This document shows positions 59,006 to 64,000 of a stretch of DNA of 64,000 nt, one piece after another (positions within the stretch are counted from its first letter, which is position 1; each line of letters starts with the position of its first letter). The stretch is from JAUASW01 sp036880965 (GTDB lineage: Bacteria > Pseudomonadota > Gammaproteobacteria > Burkholderiales > Burkholderiaceae_C), in assembly GCF_036880965.1 (NCBI RefSeq), contig NZ_JBAJMV010000006.1, forward strand, positions 1 through 64,000, in the 5' to 3' direction. The position numbers and the translations under genes are program-made. The notes beneath the pieces were generated by a model, which was not told the DNA's origin, ran no database searches, and was given only the letters and a program-made list of their open reading frames with translations.

Positions 59006-60184
59006 TCAGCGCAGCTTCAGGCTGGCCAGGCCGATGAGGCACAGCAGCATGGTGATGATCCAGAAGCGGATGACGACCTGCGTCTCGTTCCAGCCCGACT
59101 TCTCGAAGTGGTGGTGCAGCGGCGCCATCTTGAAGATGCGCCGGCCCGTGCCGAACTTCTTCTTGGTGTACTTGAACCAGCTGACCTGGATCATCACCGA
59201 CAGCACTTCGGCCACGAAGACGCCGCCCATGATGCCCAGCACGATTTCCTGCCGCGTGATCACGGCCAGCGTGCCCAGGCCTCCGCCCAGCGCGAGCGCG
59301 CCGACGTCGCCCATGAAGACCTGGGCCGGGTGAGCGTTGAACCACAGGAAGGCAAGACCTGCCCCCGCCATCGCAGCGCAGAAGATGAGCAACTCGCCAG
59401 CACCCGGGATGTAGGGCAGCAGGAGGTATTTGGAGAACACCGAGGAGCCCGTCAGGTAGGCAAACACGCCCAGCGCCGATCCCACCAGCACCACCGGCAT
59501 GATGGCCAGGCCGTCAAGCCCGTCGGTGAAGTTCACTGCATTGCTGGTGCCGACGATGACGAAGAACGACAGGCCCATGAAGCCGAACACCCCGAGCGGA
59601 TAGCTGACCGACTTGAAGAAGGGCACGAGCAGGTCGGCGCGCGGCGGCAACTCTGTCGAGAAGCCGCTTTGCACCCAGCGGAAGAAGAGCTCGAACACGC
59701 GCAGTGCAGAGGTCTCGGACACGCTGAAGGCCAGGTAGATCGAGGCAATGATGCCGATCAGCGCCTGCCAGAAGAACTTCTCGCGGCTGCGCATGCCTTC
59801 GGGATTCTTGTCGACGACCTTGCGCCAGTCATCCACCCAGCCCACGGCACCAAAGCCCAGCGTCACCAGCATCACCACCCAGACAAAGCGGTTGCTCCAG
59901 TCGAACCACAGCAAGGTCGACACGCCGATGCCGATCAGGATCAGCACGCCGCCCATGGTCGGCGTGCCGCTCTTCACCAGATGCTGCTGCACGCCGTACT
60001 CGCGGATCGGCTGGCCGATCTTCATCTCGGTCAGGCGGCGGATCACCCAGGGGCCGAAGGCCAGGCCGATCAGCAGCGCCGTCATGGCGGCCATCACGGC
60101 GCGGAACGTGATGTAGTTGAACAGGCGCAGGAAGCCCCATTCGGGGTAGAGGCCCAGCAACCATTGCGAGAGGCTCAGCAGCAT
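59006..60184 (-). CDS. mraY: Phospho-N-acetylmuramoyl-pentapeptide-transferase
   Basis: A 392-residue enzyme with ten TMs that makes lipid I on undecaprenyl phosphate. Signature motifs are GTPTMGGVLILIG near TM2, SNAVNFTDGLDGLAIMPVV (catalytic Asp region) and LWFNAHPAQVFMGDVGALAL with the HHH motif near the end (APLHHHFEKSGW). ATG 60184 starts 6 nt after the murF stop. It is of normal length for betaproteobacteria. Confidence 0.97.
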   Translation of the reverse strand: MLLSLSQWLLGLYPEWGFLRLFNYITFRAVMAAMTALLIGLAFGPWVIRRLTEMKIGQPIREYGVQQHLVKSGTPTMGGVLILIGIGVSTLLWFDWSNRFVWVVMLVTLGFGAVGWVDDWRKVVDKNPEGMRSREKFFWQALIGIIASIYLAFSVSETSALRVFELFFRWVQSGFSTELPPRADLLVPFFKSVSYPLGVFGFMGLSFFVIVGTSNAVNFTDGLDGLAIMPVVLVGSALGVFAYLTGSSVFSKYLLLPYIPGAGELLIFCAAMAGAGLAFLWFNAHPAQVFMGDVGALALGGGLGTLAVITRQEIVLGIMGGVFVAEVLSVMIQVSWFKYTKKKFGTGRRIFKMAPLHHHFEKSGWNETQVVIRFWIITMLLCLIGLASLKLR

Positions 60185-60190
60185 GGCGGT

Positions 60191-61642
60191 TTACTTCCCT
60201 TCGGCGGCCGAGAGGGCCGCAATCACTTGTTCCATGCGCATGAAGCGCGAGCCCTTGACCAAGACGGTCGAGACTCGCGGGGCTTCGGCCAGTGCGGCCA
60301 GCAGGTCGGCCACGGTTTCAAAAGCGCGGCCGTTGTTGCCATAGGCCTTGGCTGCATCCTTGGCTGCCATGCCGGCGGTCCAGAGATGGGCAACACCGCG
60401 TTCGGCCGCATAGGCACCCACCTCGCGGTGGAACTCCGGCCCTTGCATGCCCACCTCCCCCATGTCGCCCAGCAGCAGCCAGGCCGCACCGGGCAGCTCG
60501 GCCAGCACATCGATGGCGGCACGCACGCTGTCGGGGTTGGCGTTGTAGCTGTCGTCGATCAGCGTGACGCGGCGGCCGGCCAGCATCACGCTGCCCAGTT
60601 GCGAGCGCCCCTTGACCGGGCGAAAGTTCTCCAGGCCGCGAACGATGGCGGCCAGCGGCGCGCCAGCGGCCAGCGCACAGGTCGCGGCCGCCAGGGCATT
60701 GCGCACATTGTGTTGACCGGCAACAGCGAGGCTCACCGGCGCATCGCCAGCGGGCGTGTGCAGCTCGAGTGCCCAATGCCCATTGCCGCCGCTTGCAAAG
60801 ACTTCTTCGCCAGCGCCGATCCACTGCGCGCGGCCGGTCACATCGGCCTGGCCTTGCAAGGCAAAACTCAGCTCGCCGCGATGGCCAGCCAGTCTGTGCC
60901 AGATCGGTGCGCAGGCATCTTCGGCCGGGAACACGGCAACACCGGCCGCGCCCAGGGCTTCGATCACGGCGCCGTTCTCGCGCGCCGCGGCCTCGACCGT
61001 CTGCAGGAATTCCTGGTGCTCGCGCTGTGCGTTGTTGACCAGCGCGACGGTGGGCTGCGCCATTGCGGCCAGTGGTGCGATTTCGCCGGGATGGTTCATG
61101 CCCAGCTCGATCACGGCGGCGCGGTGCCAGTGCGCGTCGTCCTGACGCAGGCGCAGCAGCGTCAATGGCACGCCGATGTCGTTGTTGTAGTTGCCTTCGG
61201 TGGCCAGCGAGGCATTGCCCAGCCAGGCGCGCAGAATGCTGGCGATCATCTGCGTGACCGTGGTCTTGCCATTGCTGCCGGTCACCGCAATCACCGGCAG
61301 ATGGCAGTGGCGGCGCCAGGCCGTGGCCAATGCCCCCAGTGCTGCCTTGGCATCCGGCACTTCGATGCCGGCCAGGCCAGCCGCCTCCAGGCCACGCTCA
61401 GCCAGGGCAGCGACGGCGCCGCTGGCCTTGGCGTCGGCCAGGAAGTCGTTGGCATCGAAGCGATCACCGCGAAGCGCGACAAACAGGTCGCCAGCCTGCA
61501 GCGTGCGGGTATCGCTGTGCACGCGCTCGATCTCGGTCTGGCCGTCGCCGACCAGGCGCGCCGTGGGAACGCTCTGCAGCAACAGGTGGTGAGCCTGGGC
61601 CAGCGTCATCAGCGGCGTTGAATTGAGGCTTGCGGTGTTCAC
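60191..61642 (-). CDS. murF: UDP-N-acetylmuramoyl-tripeptide--D-alanyl-D-alanine ligase
   Basis: A 483-residue Mur ligase that adds the D-Ala-D-Ala made by DdlB. Motifs are VIAVTGSNGKTTVTQMIASI (ATP loop), TEGNYNNDIGVPLTLL, AVIELGMNHPGEI and IDDSYNANPDSVRAAI with LLGDMGEVG. The start is GTG 61642 in a GTGA overlap with murE, which makes the alternative internal ATG less likely. It is adjacent to and coupled with murE, as in most proteobacteria. Confidence 0.96.
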   Translation of the reverse strand: MNTASLNSTPLMTLAQAHHLLLQSVPTARLVGDGQTEIERVHSDTRTLQAGDLFVALRGDRFDANDFLADAKASGAVAALAERGLEAAGLAGIEVPDAKAALGALATAWRRHCHLPVIAVTGSNGKTTVTQMIASILRAWLGNASLATEGNYNNDIGVPLTLLRLRQDDAHWHRAAVIELGMNHPGEIAPLAAMAQPTVALVNNAQREHQEFLQTVEAAARENGAVIEALGAAGVAVFPAEDACAPIWHRLAGHRGELSFALQGQADVTGRAQWIGAGEEVFASGGNGHWALELHTPAGDAPVSLAVAGQHNVRNALAAATCALAAGAPLAAIVRGLENFRPVKGRSQLGSVMLAGRRVTLIDDSYNANPDSVRAAIDVLAELPGAAWLLLGDMGEVGMQGPEFHREVGAYAAERGVAHLWTAGMAAKDAAKAYGNNGRAFETVADLLAALAEAPRVSTVLVKGSRFMRMEQVIAALSAAEGK

Positions 61643-63123
61643 AGACCAGCCCTCCGGATCAAGGCGGCACGTGCTTGCTCGACATCCGAGAAGGCGCGGC
61701 GCTCGCCCATGATTTCTTGATAGTCTTCGTGGCCCTTGCCCGCCACCAAGACCACGTCGCGAGCGCCGGCTTCCAGCACCGCACGTTCGATGGCCTGCTG
61801 GCGTTCAACGATCTGCAAGCAGCCCGGTGCGCCGGCCGCAATGTCGGCCAGGATGGCCTCGGGCGATTCGGTGCGCGGGTTGTCGCTGGTGGCGATCACG
61901 CGGTCGGCCATGCGAGCGGCAATGGCGCCCATCAACGGGCGCTTCGTGCGATCACGATCTCCGCCGCAGCCGAAGACGCAGACGAGTTGGCCGCCGCGGG
62001 CCGCTGCCAGCGGGCGCAGCGCCTGCAGCGCTTTGTTCAGGGCATCGGGCGTGTGGGCATAGTCCACCACCACTTCAGGCAACTCGCGGCCATTGCCAAC
62101 GCGTTGCATGCGGCCCGGCACTGGCGTGACTTGCGCGGCAACGCCTGCTGCATCGGCGAGCGAATGGCCCAGCGCACGCAAGGCGCCGATCACGCCCAGC
62201 AGGTTGGCGATGTTGTACTCGCCGATCAGGCCGGTCTGCACCTGAATGGCGTCAGCGCCTTCACGCAAGGTGAAGGCGATTCCGCCCGCGCCGTAGTGCA
62301 TGTCATGCGCCGAGAGGCGGGCTTCGCCGTTCAGCGCACAGGTCCAGACATCTAGCTTGGCTGCCAATTCCACGGCAAGCTCTGCGCCCTTTGGGTCATC
62401 GACGTTCAGCACGGCTGCCTGCAGGCCAGCCCAGTCGAACAGCTCGCGCTTGGCGGCCCAGTAGGACTCCATGCTGCCGTGATAGTCCAGGTGGTCCTGC
62501 GTGAAGTTGGTGAACAAGGCCACCAAGACTCGCGTGCCAGCCAGGCGATGCTCCCTGACGCCGATGGACGAGGCCTCGATGGCGCAGGCTGCGAAGCCCT
62601 CGTCGGCCATGCGCTTGAACGCCTGTTGCAGCAGGACCGGATCAGGCGTCGTCAGGCCGGTGTACTCGATGGCTGCCGGCTTGCCCGCCAGCGGCGGCTC
62701 GCCAACACCCAGGGTGCCAACCACACCGCAGCGCTGGCCCAGCAGCGAGAGCGTCTGCGCAACCCACCAGGCCGACGATGTCTTGCCGTTCGTGCCGGTG
62801 ACGGCCACGACCGACAGTGCCTGGCTGGGCGCGCCGTAACAGGCCGAGGCGATCAGGCCGGTCTTGGACTTCAGCCCGGGCAGCGAGGCCACGCGGGCAT
62901 CGACGAAGTTGTAGGCGTCCACGCCTTCTGCTTCGACCAGGCAGGTGGCAGCACCGGCCGCCAAGGCAGCAGCCACATATTCGCGGCCATCGCGTGCATA
63001 GCCCGGCCAGGCGATGAAGGCATCACCGGGGCGCACCTGACGGCTGTCGGTCTGCAGCGCACCGGTGGTCCATTCCTGCAGCCAGCGGGCCGCAGCTTCC
63101 GGAGATTTGAGTCGGGTCAGCAT
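61639..63123 (-). CDS. murE: UDP-N-acetylmuramoyl-L-alanyl-D-glutamate--2,6-diaminopimelate ligase
   Basis: A 494-residue Mur ligase. The ATP loop is VAVTGTNGKTSSAWWVAQ. Other blocks are EYTGLTTPDPV, ASSIGVREHRLAG and NFTQDHLDYHGSMESYW. The meso-DAP recognition motif DNPR (ATSDNPRTESP) indicates DAP-type peptidoglycan, as expected for a Gram-negative. ATG 63123 overlaps the ftsI stop by 1 nt (TGATG). No unusual insertion is seen. Confidence 0.97.
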   Translation of the reverse strand: MLTRLKSPEAAARWLQEWTTGALQTDSRQVRPGDAFIAWPGYARDGREYVAAALAAGAATCLVEAEGVDAYNFVDARVASLPGLKSKTGLIASACYGAPSQALSVVAVTGTNGKTSSAWWVAQTLSLLGQRCGVVGTLGVGEPPLAGKPAAIEYTGLTTPDPVLLQQAFKRMADEGFAACAIEASSIGVREHRLAGTRVLVALFTNFTQDHLDYHGSMESYWAAKRELFDWAGLQAAVLNVDDPKGAELAVELAAKLDVWTCALNGEARLSAHDMHYGAGGIAFTLREGADAIQVQTGLIGEYNIANLLGVIGALRALGHSLADAAGVAAQVTPVPGRMQRVGNGRELPEVVVDYAHTPDALNKALQALRPLAAARGGQLVCVFGCGGDRDRTKRPLMGAIAARMADRVIATSDNPRTESPEAILADIAAGAPGCLQIVERQQAIERAVLEAGARDVVLVAGKGHEDYQEIMGERRAFSDVEQARAALIRRAGL

Positions 63124-64000
63124 CAGAGTTTCTTGTCCTGGGCCGGCGCAATGCCGGCCACGATTTGCGGCTTCACGGCCAGGTCGGGCTTCACCTTCAA
63201 GAGGCGCAGGCTGCCGCCGGTCACGTCGCTGAACACCGGGCCGGCCACCCGGCCGCCGTCATGGGCGCCCTTGCTGGGTTCGTCCACCATCACCGCGACC
63301 ACGATGCGCGGATTGCTGATCGGCGCCAGGCCCACAAACCAGGCGCGGTACTTGCTCTTGTCATAGCCCTTGCCCACTTGCTTGTAGGCCGTGCCGGACT
63401 TGCCACCCACGCTGTAACCAGCCACCTGCGCCTGAGGCGAGGTGCCGCCTGCTTCGGTGACGGTCTGCAGCATCGCGCGCATCGTTTGCGCCGTCTTGGC
63501 GGAGAACACGCGGCGGCCATGCACGGCCCGGCCTTCGGCTTGCTTGTCCAAGGTCAGGGGAATCAGCTCGCCGTCGCGCGCGAACACCGTGTAGGCATGA
63601 GCGATTTGCACCAGCGAGGCCGACAGGCCGTAGCCATAGCTCATCGTGACCTGCTCGATCGGCTTCCATTTCGCGTAGGGGCGCAAGCTGCCAATGGCGG
63701 CACCCGGGAATGGCAGCTCCGGGCGCTGACCCAGGCCGATGGCCGTGAACATCTCGTGCAGCTCGCGGGGCTGCGCCTGCAGGCCCAGCTTGGCTGCCGC
63801 GATATTGCTGGACTTCTGGATCACCTCGGTCACGTTCAGCACGCCGGCCGGATGCGCGTCGGTAATGACGGAGCCGAAGAAATTCCACTGGCCGCCGCCG
63901 ACGTCGATCATGGTCTGCGGCGTCACCCGGCCGGCCTCGAGCGCCAGGCTCACGGTGAAGGGCTTCATCGTCGAGCCCGGCTCGAACTGGTCGGTCATGG
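63123..64000 (-). CDS. ftsI: Penicillin-binding protein 3 / FtsI, C-terminal part
   Basis: Partial gene running off the right window edge; about 292 C-terminal residues are present. They cover most of the transpeptidase domain: the nucleophile motif STMK (EPGSTMKPF), SSN (QKSSNIAAAKLG) and KSGT (GGKSGTAYKQVG). It cross-links septal peptidoglycan together with FtsW. The N-terminal anchor and pedestal domain are outside the window. It is the first gene seen of the dcw block and overlaps murE by 1 nt. Confidence 0.95.
   Translation of the reverse strand, partial: MTDQFEPGSTMKPFTVSLALEAGRVTPQTMIDVGGGQWNFFGSVITDAHPAGVLNVTEVIQKSSNIAAAKLGLQAQPRELHEMFTAIGLGQRPELPFPGAAIGSLRPYAKWKPIEQVTMSYGYGLSASLVQIAHAYTVFARDGELIPLTLDKQAEGRAVHGRRVFSAKTAQTMRAMLQTVTEAGGTSPQAQVAGYSVGGKSGTAYKQVGKGYDKSKYRAWFVGLAPISNPRIVVAVMVDEPSKGAHDGGRVAGPVFSDVTGGSLRLLKVKPDLAVKPQIVAGIAPAQDKKL

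Noticed and set aside
1..64000. CRISPR array, tRNA, rRNA, integrase or prophage genes
   Set aside because: No regularly spaced repeats, no recognisable RNA gene sequence and no phage or recombinase protein motifs were seen in either strand.

Overview
This 64 kb window is chromosomal DNA of a GC-rich betaproteobacterium of the order Burkholderiales. The best fit is the Roseateles/Pelomonas/Rubrivivax-Leptothrix group. This is inferred from a dusB-fis-purH block, a PHA phasin with an alanine/lysine/proline-rich tail, a PEP-CTERM surface protein, a complete division and cell-wall (dcw) cluster, and very strong GC bias that leaves long false antisense reading frames. No rRNA, tRNA, CRISPR array, transposase or prophage was recognised. 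All coordinates come from reading the sequence; no database search was possible.

Layout. 1-272 holds a repeat-derived intergenic segment. 273-10358 is a mixed region: exported trypsin-like protease, periplasmic binding protein, RIO-type kinase, Cache-HAMP histidine kinase, WYL regulator with a palindromic candidate operator, saccharopine-dehydrogenase-like reductase, and a TPR-GAF-GGDEF diguanylate cyclase. 10414-14427 looks like a storage-lipid locus: a two-domain fatty-acyl reductase diverging from a phasin gene, followed by a patatin-like lipase. 14541-15173 encodes a PEP-CTERM protein. 15174-15960 is a gene-free stretch with two terminators and a 375-bp repeat. 15961-21935 carries an M32 carboxypeptidase, a YqaA-like membrane protein, a binding protein and the dusB-fis-purH block.

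22001-30793 starts with the second copy of the 375-bp repeat. It then carries a translationally coupled aldehyde dehydrogenase / Tat-signal small protein / GMC oxidoreductase operon, a thioesterase, a CZB-containing chemoreceptor, and an acyltransferase / CDP-diglyceride synthase-like pair. ruvC follows at 30794, without ruvA or ruvB behind it. 31410-37489 holds a lipoprotein with an ECF sigma/anti-sigma pair, an SSS symporter, a MORN-repeat/TonB-C protein and a serine beta-lactamase-like hydrolase. 37632-45955 holds an SRPBCC protein, a heterodimeric ABC exporter, a GGDEF-EAL protein, a FeeM-like acyltransferase and a small membrane protein.

45973-64000, on the minus strand, is the dcw cluster read right to left: ftsI (cut by the window edge), murE, murF, mraY, murD, ftsW, murG, murC, ddlB, ftsQ, ftsA, ftsZ, then a terminator, an orphan histidine kinase and lpxC. 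Most junctions overlap by 1-4 nt, and murF, murD, ftsW and murC use non-ATG starts. These genes make UDP-MurNAc-pentapeptide and lipid II, flip and polymerise it at the septum, and build the FtsZ ring.

The most unusual items are: (i) a gap-free, near-identical 375-bp repeat at 15562 and 22001 containing a long inverted repeat, whose last 50 nt recur near the window start; (ii) a MurD enlarged by about 85 acidic Ala/Glu residues encoded by short tandem repeats; (iii) a sensor kinase with no visible response regulator, lodged between ftsZ and lpxC; (iv) a MORN/TonB-C fusion; (v) a possible hitchhiker Tat-exported GMC dehydrogenase module.
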